Shown here in pieces: positions 26,426 to 36,968 of a DNA stretch of 64,000 nucleotides. A model generated the notes under the pieces. That model worked only from the letters and a program-made list of their open reading frames with translations. It ran no database searches and was not told where the DNA came from. This DNA comes from Streptomyces colonosanans (GTDB lineage Bacteria; Actinomycetota; Actinomycetes; Streptomycetales; Streptomycetaceae): the NCBI RefSeq assembly GCF_001866645.1, contig NZ_MLYP01000059.1, forward strand, positions 39,289-103,288. Reading direction: 5' to 3'. Made by a program: the position numbers and the translations under genes. How positions within the stretch are numbered: the stretch's first letter is position 1; each line of letters starts with the position of its first letter.

Positions 26426-28035
26426 AGAACGTCCTCCTCGGTCATCGGATCCGGACGTGGTACGGCGTCGGCCTCGCCCGGCGGCCCGCCGTGCGTCCAC
26501 GGTGTCTCCTCCGGATCGGGCAGCTTCGCCCCGCCGCGCTGCTCGTGTTCGAAGAGCGTGAAGCAGACCCGGTCGCCCTTCTCGGGGACGGACCCGGGCG
26601 CCGGTTCCTTGCCGCGGCCCATCTTGTCGACGATGCGCAGGACCACGAGGAAGTCCCCCGCGCCGTCCCCGTCCGATCCCTCGTCACCGACGAACTCGGC
26701 CGCCTGCGGCTTCCCGTCCAGCGACCGGTACACCTTCGTGCGCTCCCCGAGGTGCGGCCGGTCCCCGGTCCGTACGGTCACCAGGGGGCGCGGGCTCGGC
26801 CTCTTCCCCTCGCTGTACGTCATCACCACGTCCAGGACCTCGCCCGCGAACGCCTCCCCGGCGAGCCGCCGCCCGGCCATGACGAGCGGGTCGTCGAGCG
26901 CCTCCTGAGCTTCCAGACGGGCCTGTTCGCGCTCGCGCGTGGCGAGCTTGTTCGCCGCGGTGACCGCGTCGTCGCGGCGCGGCTGCGGAGGCTCTCCGGC
27001 GGCGACGCGGTCGCGGTGACCGGTGAACGACCAGCGGTCCCGCGTCCACCGGTCCGCGACGTGATCCCCCTCCGGCAGCGCCCGCAGCAGGTCGAGCCCG
27101 TGCCACACCGCGTCCCAGGTGGGGCGCGTACGGCTCGCGACGAGGGCGCGGATCTCCTGCTCGGCGGCGGTGAGGTCACCGAACCGGTCGTCCGCTTCGA
27201 CGCCGTCCTCGGCGGCGGCGAGCCGGGTGCGCGCCCGGTCGTAGCGCTCGATGGCCGGGGCGAGCAGCTTGTTGTCGAAGGCCGGGTCGGTGGCGGGTCC
27301 GGCCGGCGGGCACAGCAACTGGCCGTCCTCGTCCCGTGCCAGCTCGGCCCGTACCGCCGCGTCCGCGCCCGAGGCACCGGCGGGCGGGTCGATCCAGGCG
27401 AGCAGTGCTGCCAGGTGCTGGTCCTCCAGGCTGGACTGGCCGCTCGCCCAGTGCCGCGTCAGCACCTCGGTGAGGGCGAGCAGCAGCGAGGAGCCGGGTA
27501 CCCGGGCGCGCTCCCCGAAGTGGGTGAGCCAGCGGCCCAGCAGCGGTACGTGCGGCGGTGCCGGATGCGGGGCCTCCGGGTCCTGCTCGGCGGTGCGGCG
27601 AAAGCGCATGGAGCGCCCCAGGAGCCGTACGAGGTCGATACCCGCCCGGCTCGGCACGATCAGCTGCGGGGCGTCCGCGCACAGGTCCACCTCGACCTTG
27701 ACCCGTTTGCCGGTCTCCGGGTCGGTCTCGGCGCGCTCGGCGGTCTCGACCGAGCAGGCGTACGCGTCGATGTGGGGCAGCACGATGTCCGCGAGGTCGG
27801 CGAGGAACGCGAACCTCAGGTCGCGGTCGCGCGGCTGCGGGACCACGAGCAGCCGGGGCGCGTCCCGCTCGGTGCCGACGAGCGCCCCCAGCGGCGCCCC
27901 GGCCTCGCCGGCGGTGGTGAGCGGCACGAAGACGAGGGGCCGCTCGGACAGGTGCCGGTGCCGGACGGTGGCGGCGGGCTGGGCGCGGCCGGAGCGCACG
28001 GCCTCCAGCCGGGCGAGCGCGGCGATCAGCGACAT
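26422..28035 (-). CDS. Uncharacterised protein of the nuclease-helicase operon
   Basis: 537-residue soluble protein, rich in Asp, Glu and Arg. I recognise no domain. Visible features: a beta-rich start (ERPLVFVPLTTAGEAGAPLG and RLLVVPQPRDRDLRFAFLAD), a central helical region, and a C-terminal part with VYRSLDGKPQAAEFV and FLVVLRIVDKMGRGKEPAPG that could be an OB- or SH3-like beta domain. Overlaps both neighbours (10 nt upstream, 4 nt downstream), so stoichiometric production with nuclease and helicase is likely. A bridging or DNA-loading subunit is a reasonable hypothesis only. Confidence 0.85.
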   Translation of the reverse strand: MSLIAALARLEAVRSGRAQPAATVRHRHLSERPLVFVPLTTAGEAGAPLGALVGTERDAPRLLVVPQPRDRDLRFAFLADLADIVLPHIDAYACSVETAERAETDPETGKRVKVEVDLCADAPQLIVPSRAGIDLVRLLGRSMRFRRTAEQDPEAPHPAPPHVPLLGRWLTHFGERARVPGSSLLLALTEVLTRHWASGQSSLEDQHLAALLAWIDPPAGASGADAAVRAELARDEDGQLLCPPAGPATDPAFDNKLLAPAIERYDRARTRLAAAEDGVEADDRFGDLTAAEQEIRALVASRTRPTWDAVWHGLDLLRALPEGDHVADRWTRDRWSFTGHRDRVAAGEPPQPRRDDAVTAANKLATREREQARLEAQEALDDPLVMAGRRLAGEAFAGEVLDVVMTYSEGKRPSPRPLVTVRTGDRPHLGERTKVYRSLDGKPQAAEFVGDEGSDGDGAGDFLVVLRIVDKMGRGKEPAPGSVPEKGDRVCFTLFEHEQRGGAKLPDPEETPWTHGGPPGEADAVPRPDPMTEEDVL

Positions 28036-29240
28036 ACGGCACCCTCCCGGCCTGCGAGCGCCTCGGCCCGCAGCTCGGCTGCCCTGCGCAGCGCCGCCAC
28101 CGCCGGGTCGTCCGGGTCACCGGCCTTTCCGTGGGCGGCGGCCAGGACGTCATCCACCGTCGTCAGGCCGCCCAGCTCGGCGCGCAGCGACCGCCCCAGG
28201 GACGTCACCGCGCCCTGGGCGCGGGAGCGGTCGCGGCAGTGGAAGGCCAGTTCGCAGGCGGCGAGGCACTCCGGCGCGTACACCGCCGGAACCGCCTCGA
28301 CGGCGGCTTCCAGCTCCTCCTGGGGGAGGTCGGGCGCGAAGCACGTGCCCTCGGGGAGGGCGTCGGCGATCTCCTCGATGCGGGTGAGGCGGGCCAGCTG
28401 CCGCCGGGTGACCGCGCGCTGTTTGCGGATGTCGACAGGGGAGGCGGCCGGCAGGTTGGAGAAGTCCTTCGGGCAGACCAGCAGGATCCGGTGGCGCACC
28501 ACGGGCGCGGGGGTGCGGTCGGCGCGTCCCTCCGGCTCCGCGCCGAGGCGGGCGGCGATCTCCTCCAGCGCCAGCACGTACACCGCCGACTGGCGGGCAG
28601 CGGCCCCCACCTTCGCCGGGTCCGCCGCACCGTCCAGCATCGGGAAGGACTTGATCTCCACGACGGTCCAGCTGCCGTCCGGGTGGACGACCACCGCGTC
28701 CGGCTCGAGGAACGCGGGCGAGCCCGCCACGTCGAGGGCGAGCATGGGGTGGTCGAGCAGGGCCCAGGTGCGGGCCGCGGTGGCCTCGCGCAGCGCCAGT
28801 GCCGTACGGGCCGCACGTCCCTGAGGGCCGGCGGCCGCGAGGTCGGGAACGAGAGCCGCGCCCGGGGCCTCGGCGGACGGGTCCAGCCTCTCGTGCACCA
28901 GCCGCAATAGCTCCGCGCCGCCGTCCGCCTTGACCCGGGCCTCGAACGCGTTGCCCCGCATGAAGGCGAACTGCGACTGGCCGAACGCCGACGGCGCGCC
29001 CAGCGCGTCCGCCAGCACCGCCTTGTTCACCCCCGCGCCGTCCAGGAGCGCGCGCCGCTTGCACCCGGGGTTCGCGGCGAGTGCGGCAAGGGCGCGCGCG
29101 TCGAGCGCCTTGGGCGGTAGGGACGGGCCGCGCAGCTCAGCGAGTCGGTGCCGCAGCGCCGTCGTCCGCGTCCGCGGGAGAGGCACCCGGCTCGGCTCCC
29201 GGCTCGTGGCGGGAGGTGCGCTGTCGGGGAATTCGCTCAC
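28026..29240 (-). CDS. RecB-like PD-(D/E)xK nuclease with Fe-S cysteine pattern
   Basis: Nuclease of about 404 residues. The PD-(D/E)xK core is FLEPDAVVVHPDGSWTVVEIK (quoted in part: EPDAVV and VVEIKSFP), with a preceding GNAFEARV Glu and a following QSAVY motif. Cys60 and the C-terminal C-x3-C-x5-C (325, 329, 335) mimic the 4Fe-4S staple of AddB, Dna2 and Cas4. Best guess is the TM0106-type RecB-like family. Start is uncertain: GTG 29240 is given; GTG 29264, TTG 29270 or GTG 29186 are alternatives. At 29240 it overlaps the PAP2 gene by 104 bp. Last 10 nt overlap the next gene. Confidence 0.82.
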   Translation of the reverse strand: MSEFPDSAPPATSREPSRVPLPRTRTTALRHRLAELRGPSLPPKALDARALAALAANPGCKRRALLDGAGVNKAVLADALGAPSAFGQSQFAFMRGNAFEARVKADGGAELLRLVHERLDPSAEAPGAALVPDLAAAGPQGRAARTALALREATAARTWALLDHPMLALDVAGSPAFLEPDAVVVHPDGSWTVVEIKSFPMLDGAADPAKVGAAARQSAVYVLALEEIAARLGAEPEGRADRTPAPVVRHRILLVCPKDFSNLPAASPVDIRKQRAVTRRQLARLTRIEEIADALPEGTCFAPDLPQEELEAAVEAVPAVYAPECLAACELAFHCRDRSRAQGAVTSLGRSLRAELGGLTTVDDVLAAAHGKAGDPDDPAVAALRRAAELRAEALAGREGAVCR

Positions 29241-30090
29241 CCGTCGAAGTCTGGCATCCGGCACTGACAACGGGGGCTCCCGCGGCCTGCGAGGTGTCCG
29301 CGGCGGGTGTGAACCAGGCCCGCAGCCGGGCCGTGGCCGCGTCCTGTGCCCGCATCGCCGGGCCGGTCAGCAGGAAGCCGACGCCCATCACGGCACAGCC
29401 CGCGACCGCGTCGAGGAAGTAGTGGTTGGCGGTGCCCATCACGACAATGCCGGTCAGCAGCGGATACGCCACGGCCGCGGCCTTGGCCCAGCGGCTGCCG
29501 GCGTACCGCCACAGCATCACCCCGCACCACAGCGCCCAGCCGACATGCAGGCTCGGCATCGCCGCGTACTGGTTCGTCATGCCGCCCAGGCCCCGTGGCG
29601 CGCTCGCCTCGGCGCCCCACCAGCCGTACGAGCTGTACTGGGCCATGGTGTCGACGAAGCCGTGGCCCGCGGCGAGCAGGCGGGGAGGACAGGTAGGCAG
29701 CAGGGTGAAGCCGAACAGGCCGATGAACGTGGACGTCATCAGCCAGGTGCGGGCCGCGCGATAGGCGGCCGCTCGGCGTCTGAAGAGCCATATGAGGATC
29801 ACCGGGGTGACCAGGTAGTGCAGTGACGCGTACCAGAAGTCGGCGGGTATGCCGATCCACGCCTCGCGGGTGAAGAGACGGTTCAGCGGGTGCTCGACGT
29901 TTATGTGCAGCGACTTCTCCAGGCGGAGGATCGCCAGGCCGTGGTCGACGGCGGTGGAGACGTCGCCCCTGGCGAGGAGCCGGCCCGCGGAGTACGACGC
30001 GTACACCAGGACGATCAACGGCAGCTCGGTCCACCAGCGCAGTGAGGTCGGCGGGCTCACCGTGGTGCCCGGTGTCTCGGCCTGCGGCAT
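29137..30090 (-). CDS. PAP2-superfamily membrane phosphatase / inositol-phosphorylceramide-synthase-like protein
   Basis: Integral membrane protein of 317 residues with about six helices. PAP2 catalytic motifs are MPSLHVGWALW (C2) and GTANHYFLDAVAG (C3, His and Asp). The C1 motif is reduced, as in the Aur1/inositol-phosphotransferase subgroup. Likely moves or removes phosphate head groups on lipids at the outer face. The last 50 residues are a disordered Arg/Ala/Glu tail that overlaps the nuclease gene start. ATG 30090 follows GGGGAGGG. Confidence 0.88.
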   Translation of the reverse strand: MPQAETPGTTVSPPTSLRWWTELPLIVLVYASYSAGRLLARGDVSTAVDHGLAILRLEKSLHINVEHPLNRLFTREAWIGIPADFWYASLHYLVTPVILIWLFRRRAAAYRAARTWLMTSTFIGLFGFTLLPTCPPRLLAAGHGFVDTMAQYSSYGWWGAEASAPRGLGGMTNQYAAMPSLHVGWALWCGVMLWRYAGSRWAKAAAVAYPLLTGIVVMGTANHYFLDAVAGCAVMGVGFLLTGPAMRAQDAATARLRAWFTPAADTSQAAGAPVVSAGCQTSTGERIPRQRTSRHEPGAEPGASPADADDGAAAPTR

Positions 30091-30259
30091 CCGATTCGCC
30101 CTCCCCGTTGTGCTGTCCTGTGGCTCCCGGTCCGGTCCGGTCGTGACACCTTACGGTGTACGTGCCCGCCCCGGTGGGCCGCCCCCGGCCGTCATAGACG
30201 CAGGCACCGGCTCCCGGGTTGCCTGCGGCCGGGGGTGCGCGCTGACCGTGCGGCCGCGC

Positions 30260-31741
30260 TCACGACAGGGCCGCCCCGCATGCCGGGCGCGGCAGCGACG
30301 CATGGCGGTCCAGGAACGCCGACACCCCGGGTGTGCGGCGGTGCGGCAGCAGCACCCGAGCCGTGCCCGCCAGCATCGTCTGGATCCTGGACGACTGGAC
30401 CTCGTCCAGCAGCTCCAGCACGCGCAGGCCGGCCACGGCCGCCTCGTCGGGGAGGCCACCGCGGGCCAGGTCGTCGGCCAGTTCCGTCGTGTACAGGGCG
30501 ATGTTCCGGGTGAAGTGCGGGTCCTGGAGCTGTGCGGCGCGCCCGGCGTGCCGGGCCGCGCGCGGCCAGTCGCCGAGCGTCGACCAGCACTGCGCCTCCA
30601 GGCCCTCCAGTTCGGCCTCTCCGTAGAAGGTCATCCACTCGGGGTCTGCGTCCGAGGGCCCCCGCCCGAAAAGGGCCTGCGCCCGGATCAGGGACTGCTC
30701 GCAGCCCGCCCGGTCCGCGAGCCCCGCCCAGCCGCCCGCCTCCCGCAGCGCCAGCAGTGACATCAGGCGGTGCGAGCCGAGCGGGTGGGCCGCGCGCTGG
30801 GCCGCCTGTGCCGCCCGAAGGGCCTCCCGGGGCCGGCCCGCGTCGCGCGCGAGGAACGCGGTGTTGCAGAACGCGTGCGCCTCCAGGGCCGCGTCCCCGG
30901 ACATCCGGGCCGTCGACAGCGCCTCCGCGTAGTGGGAGCGGGCGTCGTCGAAGCGTCCCGAATCGTGCGCCAACCATCCCACCGAGAGGGCCAGTTCACC
31001 CGCGCCCGTGTACAGCCGGTCCGCGATCGCCTGCCGGGTCGTCCCCGCGTCGAGCAGGGCGTACGCGGTGCGCAGGGGGGCCGCCGCGCGCCGGTAGAGG
31101 CCGTCCGCACCGTGCCGGTCGTCGAGCAGGCGGATCCTGCGTACGGCGTCCTCGAGCGCGCTCGCCTCGGACGAACCCGCACGGGGGACGGGGCGTTCGG
31201 CGGTCGCCGCCGGGTCGCCGAAGGCGAGCCCGAGAGGGCCCAGGGAGACGGCCGCCATCGTGGCGGTGCCGCCGGTCATGAATGCGCGACGCAGCACGTC
31301 GCTCTCCTCGTGGTTCTGTTCGTCGTACGCGTGCGTGCCGTACGACTCGTGCGTCTCGTAACTGTCTTGTGTTTCATACGTCTCGTACGCATCACCCGTC
31401 TCACTCGGAGCGTACGGACGGCTGCCGGTGTGTTCGAGGGGCGCTTCGTCCGCGATGCGCGCCCTTCGGCCGCGTACCGCGGAGCGGGGCGCGAATCCCA
31501 GGTCCGCGAGCGTGCGACCGGGGAACATATGCAGGAACACTCGTTCGTAGGCGTAGTTGGGACAACGGATCTCGCCCGCCTCGACGCGTCCGATGTACCG
31601 CGCGTCACAGCTGACCCGCTCGCCGATCTCGCGTGCGGCGCGCCGTACGGCCGCGGCGAACTCGCTCGGGGAGCGCTGTCCGCGCAGCCGCCGGAAGGCG
31701 AGATTCGGCCGCGGTGGCCGGGAGGAAGGGGACGAGGTCAT
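30260..31741 (-). CDS. NsdA/NsdB-type transcriptional regulator
   Basis: 493-residue regulator of the family whose members NsdA and NsdB repress sporulation and antibiotic production in Streptomyces. The N-terminal helix-turn-helix-like region is highly typical: AAREIGERVSCDARYIGRVE followed by GEIRCPNYAYERVFLHMFPG. A variable linker has ETYETQDSYETHESYGTH-like low-complexity sequence, then the family segment ESDVLRRAFMTGGTAT. The remaining 300 residues are TPR-like helical pairs. ATG 31741 sits after GAGAGGG. It is divergent from a small gene; which Nsd paralogue it is cannot be settled here. Confidence 0.85.
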   Translation of the reverse strand: MTSSPSSRPPRPNLAFRRLRGQRSPSEFAAAVRRAAREIGERVSCDARYIGRVEAGEIRCPNYAYERVFLHMFPGRTLADLGFAPRSAVRGRRARIADEAPLEHTGSRPYAPSETGDAYETYETQDSYETHESYGTHAYDEQNHEESDVLRRAFMTGGTATMAAVSLGPLGLAFGDPAATAERPVPRAGSSEASALEDAVRRIRLLDDRHGADGLYRRAAAPLRTAYALLDAGTTRQAIADRLYTGAGELALSVGWLAHDSGRFDDARSHYAEALSTARMSGDAALEAHAFCNTAFLARDAGRPREALRAAQAAQRAAHPLGSHRLMSLLALREAGGWAGLADRAGCEQSLIRAQALFGRGPSDADPEWMTFYGEAELEGLEAQCWSTLGDWPRAARHAGRAAQLQDPHFTRNIALYTTELADDLARGGLPDEAAVAGLRVLELLDEVQSSRIQTMLAGTARVLLPHRRTPGVSAFLDRHASLPRPACGAALS

Positions 31742-32028
31742 GGCCGGGCCCTCTCGTGCGAACCGTCGAACCATGCCGGATTCGGGAGGAGTCGTCCGTG
31801 TGGTGCCTGTTGGTTCCCTGTGTCCGGCGGTGCAAGAACGTACCTGTCTCGCGGGTGTCGCCATGCGAGGTTTGGCTACAAACCGGATATCTCACGCGCG
31901 ATCTGCCATGAACTGCCATCCTTTGTGGCTGTGTTGTGCCGTAGCCGTTGACGTTCCGGAGCGTTGAACCCTGTGGACCGGGAGCCCCCCGAACTCCCGA
32001 CCCAACTCACTCGTCGAGGAGGGGTTCA

Positions 32029-32472
32029 GTGTCGGAGGCCGGGATGCAGACCAGGCAGAGCACCGATTTCCGTACGCAGCCGTCGGGCGCACGGCACGTG
32101 CCGCAGTCCAGCGCACCGCCGCAGCAGGCCCCCGACCTCGTGACCGTCCCGGCCCGGCAGGGCCTTGAGGCCGTCGACATCCTCCGCCGCGGGGCGGCCG
32201 ACTGCGTCGGACCCGTCCTCCACGACGACGGCTGCGACACCCTCGGCTTCCTGGTTCCGCCCGGTACGGCGGACGCGTGGGACGTCCCGGGCAGCACGTG
32301 CACGCAGACGAAGGGGCGCGGCATGAGCCTCGTCACCCCGGAACCCCCGGGCGAGGGCACGGACTGGCTGCTCCCGCCCGGCGACGCGGAGGTGGCCACG
32401 GACCCGGCAGTCCTGCGGGAGGCCCTCGGGGAGGCGGCCCGGCTGATCGAGGCTGCGGACAACTGCCAGTAG
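32029..32472 (+). CDS. Small conserved hypothetical protein
   Basis: 147-residue protein, no signal or membrane segment. Starts at GTG 32029 behind GAGGAGGGG. Contains a Gln/Pro-rich N-terminus, then VDILRRGAADCVGPVLHDDG and DTLGFLVPPGTADAWDVPGS, which read as a compact beta-rich domain. I recall proteins of this kind as widespread, unannotated Streptomyces genes. It is divergent from the Nsd-type regulator and 115 bp upstream of the spermidine-synthase-like gene. Confidence 0.75.
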   Translation: MSEAGMQTRQSTDFRTQPSGARHVPQSSAPPQQAPDLVTVPARQGLEAVDILRRGAADCVGPVLHDDGCDTLGFLVPPGTADAWDVPGSTCTQTKGRGMSLVTPEPPGEGTDWLLPPGDAEVATDPAVLREALGEAARLIEAADNCQ

Positions 32473-32587
32473 GCCTGGCGACCCGCCCGCGGTGCGCAGC
32501 CCGTGCCCCCTACGTCGCCGACCCGCGCAGGAGCGACCGGAAGCCGTCGAGGGGCCGCCCCCTGCGCCCACCCCCGATAATGGGGAT

Positions 32588-33454
32588 ATGGGCAGGTCAC
32601 GGAACGCGCGGCGCGGACAGGCCGCCGAGATCCTCGTCGAGGCGGTCGACGGCGGGCTCGCGCAATTGATACCCGACCGCGACCGGGCGCGCGCCTGGAC
32701 CCTTCTCATCGACGGCGCCCCGCAGTCGCACGTCGACCTCGACGACCCCACGTACCTCAGCTTCGAGTACCAGCGCCGCCTCGGCCACGTCATCGACCTG
32801 GCCGCCCCGCCCGGACGGCCCCTGCACGCCGTGCACCTCGGCGGCGGCGCGTTCACCCTCGCCCGCTACATCGCCGCCACCCGGCCCCGCTCCACCCAGC
32901 AGATCGTCGAGCGCGACGGGGCGCTCGTCCAACTGGTCCGCCGAGCCCTGCCGTTGGATCCCGGCGCCCGTATCCGGGTGCGCTCCATGGACGCCCGCGA
33001 GGGGCTCGCGAAGGTGCCGGACGGCTGGGCGGACCTGGTCATCACCGATGTGTTCAGCGGGGCGCGCACTCCGGCGCACCTGACATCGGTCGAGTTCCTC
33101 ACGGACGTCCGCAGGGCGCTCAAGGAGGGCGGTCTGTACGCGGCCAACCTCGCCGACGGCCCGCCGCTCGCCCATCTGCGCGGCCAGATCTCGACCGCGG
33201 CGGCCGTCTTCCCCGAACTCGCGCTGGTCGCCGACCCGGCCGTGCTGCGCGGCAGGCGCTTCGGCAACGCGGTCCTGATCGCCTCCGGCCATCCGATCCC
33301 TGTCGCCGAACTGACCCGCCGCGCCGCCTCGGACCCGCACTCCGCGCGCGTGGAGCACGGCAAGGCGCTGACCGACTTCACGGGCGGCGCGCCGACGGTC
33401 ACGGACGCGGCCGCGGTGGCATCACCGGCACCACCGCCGTCGGTCTTCCGCTGA
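32588..33454 (+). CDS. Spermidine-synthase-like methyltransferase-fold protein
   Basis: 288-residue Rossmann-fold protein of the spermine/spermidine synthase superfamily. The nucleotide-binding loop is AVHLGGGAFTLARYI, followed by the acidic VERDGAL and the D-VFSGARTPAHLTSVEFL region. The usual polyamine-binding YHE/DxxxxDxxE residues are poorly kept, so true aminopropyl transfer is doubtful; many Streptomyces paralogues are of unknown role. ATG 32588 gives a clean N-terminus. Convergent with bglC. Confidence 0.85.
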   Translation: MGRSRNARRGQAAEILVEAVDGGLAQLIPDRDRARAWTLLIDGAPQSHVDLDDPTYLSFEYQRRLGHVIDLAAPPGRPLHAVHLGGGAFTLARYIAATRPRSTQQIVERDGALVQLVRRALPLDPGARIRVRSMDAREGLAKVPDGWADLVITDVFSGARTPAHLTSVEFLTDVRRALKEGGLYAANLADGPPLAHLRGQISTAAAVFPELALVADPAVLRGRRFGNAVLIASGHPIPVAELTRRAASDPHSARVEHGKALTDFTGGAPTVTDAAAVASPAPPPSVFR

Positions 33455-33517
33455 CCCGGACCCGAAGCCGCCGATGCCGGGGCACGGCACCTTTGTTCCG
33501 CGCCGCCCTCCGTGCGG

Positions 33518-34944
<1,427 letters not shown>

Positions 34945-34945
<1 letters not shown>

Positions 34946-34958
34946 GGAAGCGCTCCCA
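34945..34958. promoter_or_regulatory. CebR operator at the bglC start
   Basis: TGGAAGCGCTCCCA differs from the perfect palindrome TGGGAGCGCTCCCA at one base. It directly abuts and overlaps the bglC start codon. Cellobiose or cellotriose binding to CebR releases such sites (known in several Streptomyces). Confidence 0.88.
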
Positions 34959-35038
34959 TAGAAGGTCGTGGAGGCCGATGAGCGGCCGGGGAGAAGTGCA
35001 GGGGCCGAGGCGGCGGCCCGGCCCCCTGGAACAGGGCG

Positions 35039-35941
35039 TCAGCCCTTGACGGCGCCCTGCATGATGCCGCCCACGATCTGCTTGCCGAAGATCGCGAAGA
35101 CCAGCAGCAGCGGCAGCGTGCCGAGCAGCGCGCCCGCCATGATCAGGGACTGGTCGGGGGTGTAGCCGCGGCCCAGGCCCGCGATCGCCACCTGCACGGT
35201 CGGATTGCCGTTCTGGGTCAGCACCAGGAACGGCCACAGGAAGTCGTTCCATGTCTGCACGAACATCAGCATGCCGAGGACCGCCATCGCGGGCCGCGCC
35301 GCCGGGAACACCACGTGCCACACCACACGCCAACTGCTCGCGCCGTCCACCCGGGCGGCCTCGATGATCTCGTCCGGCAGCGCCTGGAGCAGGTACTGCC
35401 GCATGAAGAACACCCCGAACGCGCTCACCAGCGACGGCAGGATCACCGCCTGCAACTGGTCGGTCCAGTCGAGCTTGGCGACCATCATGTACAGCGGGAT
35501 CACACTGAGTTGCGGGGGCACCATCATCGTGCCGATGACGATCAGCATCAGCGCGCCGCGGCCCCTGAAGCGCAGTTTGGCGAAGGCGAACCCGGCGATC
35601 GTCGACATGAAGACGACGGCCGCCGCCGAAACGCCCGCCACGAACGTCGTGTTGAAGAACGCCTTGCCCAGATTCGCGTCCGACCAGGCGATCTTGAGGT
35701 TGTGGAACAGATTCGACCCGAACCAGAAGGGCGGAGGCGTCTGCGCCAGCCGGTTGTTGTCGCGCGAGGCCGCGATCGCCGTCCACACCAGCGGGAACAG
35801 CGAGCCGATGCTGAACAGGATCAGGACGGCGTACGCGAGCGGACCGGCGTAGCGCTGCCCACCGGCACGCGCGGCCTTGGACCGGGGTACGCGCCCGGTC
35901 CTGCGCGCCGTCTCCTCGGGTTTCGTCAGGGGCGTCGTCAC
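35039..35941 (-). CDS. cebG: Cellobiose ABC transporter permease CebG
   Basis: Carbohydrate-type inner permease of 300 residues with six membrane helices and the ATPase-contact loop EIIEAARVDGASSWRVVWHV. Starts at GTG 35941, which overlaps the cebF stop (GTGA). Works with CebF and CebE; the ATPase (MsiK) is encoded elsewhere, as usual in Streptomyces. Confidence 0.95.
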   Translation of the reverse strand: MTTPLTKPEETARRTGRVPRSKAARAGGQRYAGPLAYAVLILFSIGSLFPLVWTAIAASRDNNRLAQTPPPFWFGSNLFHNLKIAWSDANLGKAFFNTTFVAGVSAAAVVFMSTIAGFAFAKLRFRGRGALMLIVIGTMMVPPQLSVIPLYMMVAKLDWTDQLQAVILPSLVSAFGVFFMRQYLLQALPDEIIEAARVDGASSWRVVWHVVFPAARPAMAVLGMLMFVQTWNDFLWPFLVLTQNGNPTVQVAIAGLGRGYTPDQSLIMAGALLGTLPLLLVFAIFGKQIVGGIMQGAVKG

Positions 35942-36963
35942 GACCGGTTCTCCTCACTACTGGCGCGCAGCCGACGCGAGATGGCGTAGTTGACGATCCC
36001 GATCACGACGAGGATCAGGAACATCGTCCAGGCGATCGCGGAGGCCCGGCCCAGGTGCTGGTTCACCCAGCCCTGCTCGTACAGATACAGGCCCAGCGTC
36101 TGGAACTGGTGCTCGGCGCCGCCCGACGCGCCCTTGTTCGCGTCGAACAGCAGCGGCTCGCCGAAGACCTGGCTGGCGCCGATCGTCGACACGACGCCGG
36201 TGAACAGGATCGTCGGCCGCAGCGAGGGCAGCGTGACATGGAAGAACTGCTGCCAGCGGCCGGCGCCGTCCAAAGATGCCGACTCGTACAGATCCTGCGG
36301 GATGGCCTGCATCGCCGCCAGGTAGATCAGCGCGTTGTAACCCGTCCAGCGCCAGATGATGATCGAGGAAACCGCTGTCTGTGAGGGCCACTTGCTGTTC
36401 TGCCAGTCGACGGCGTCGATCCCGGCGAAGTGCAGCACCCAGTTGATCACCCCGTAGTCGCGCCCGAAGAGCAGCACGAACACCAGCGAGGCCGCCGCGA
36501 TCGACGTCGCGTACGGCGCGAGCATCACGACCCGGTAGAAGGTCGAGGCGCGCAGCTTGTAGTTGAGGATGTGGGCCAGGCCCATCGCCATCAGCAGCTG
36601 CGGGACGGTCGAGATGATCCCGATGATCAGGGTGTTCTTCGCCGCGTTCCAGAAGAAGTCGTCGTCGAGGATCCGGGTGTAGTTGCGCAGGCCCGCCCAG
36701 TGCATGTCGGTCGGCGCCGTCAGTTCCACCGTGTGCAGCGAGGCCCAGGCGGTGTAGAGCAGCGGGAACAGGCCGAAGGCGAGGAAGAGCAGGAAGAACG
36801 GCGAGACGAACGCGTAGGGGCTCCAGCGCATGTCCCGCTGCCAGCGGCGGGAGAGCCGCGTCCGGCGCCGCTGCTCCGCCTCGGTGGGTGCGGCGGGCGA
36901 TCGGCCCGGGGCCGCGCCCCCCTCCTTCGGGGAGGGCGCGGCGGTGTCGTCCCGGGTGGCCAT
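35938..36963 (-). CDS. cebF: Cellobiose ABC transporter permease CebF
   Basis: Six-helix permease of 341 residues with a 60-residue cytosolic, charged N-terminus (RSPAAPTEAEQRRRTRLSRR). Membrane region begins at SPYAFVSPFFLLFLAFGLF. The EAA loop is DLYESASLDGAGRWQQFFHV. ATG 36963 begins 5 bases after the cebE stop, so translation is tightly coupled. Forms the channel with CebG. Confidence 0.95.
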   Translation of the reverse strand: MATRDDTAAPSPKEGGAAPGRSPAAPTEAEQRRRTRLSRRWQRDMRWSPYAFVSPFFLLFLAFGLFPLLYTAWASLHTVELTAPTDMHWAGLRNYTRILDDDFFWNAAKNTLIIGIISTVPQLLMAMGLAHILNYKLRASTFYRVVMLAPYATSIAAASLVFVLLFGRDYGVINWVLHFAGIDAVDWQNSKWPSQTAVSSIIIWRWTGYNALIYLAAMQAIPQDLYESASLDGAGRWQQFFHVTLPSLRPTILFTGVVSTIGASQVFGEPLLFDANKGASGGAEHQFQTLGLYLYEQGWVNQHLGRASAIAWTMFLILVVIGIVNYAISRRLRASSEENRS

Positions 36964-36968
36964 GCCGG

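Noticed and set aside
26491..28824. 777-codon plus-strand open frame
   Set aside because: Antisense to the operon genes at 26422-29240; no domain, skewed composition.
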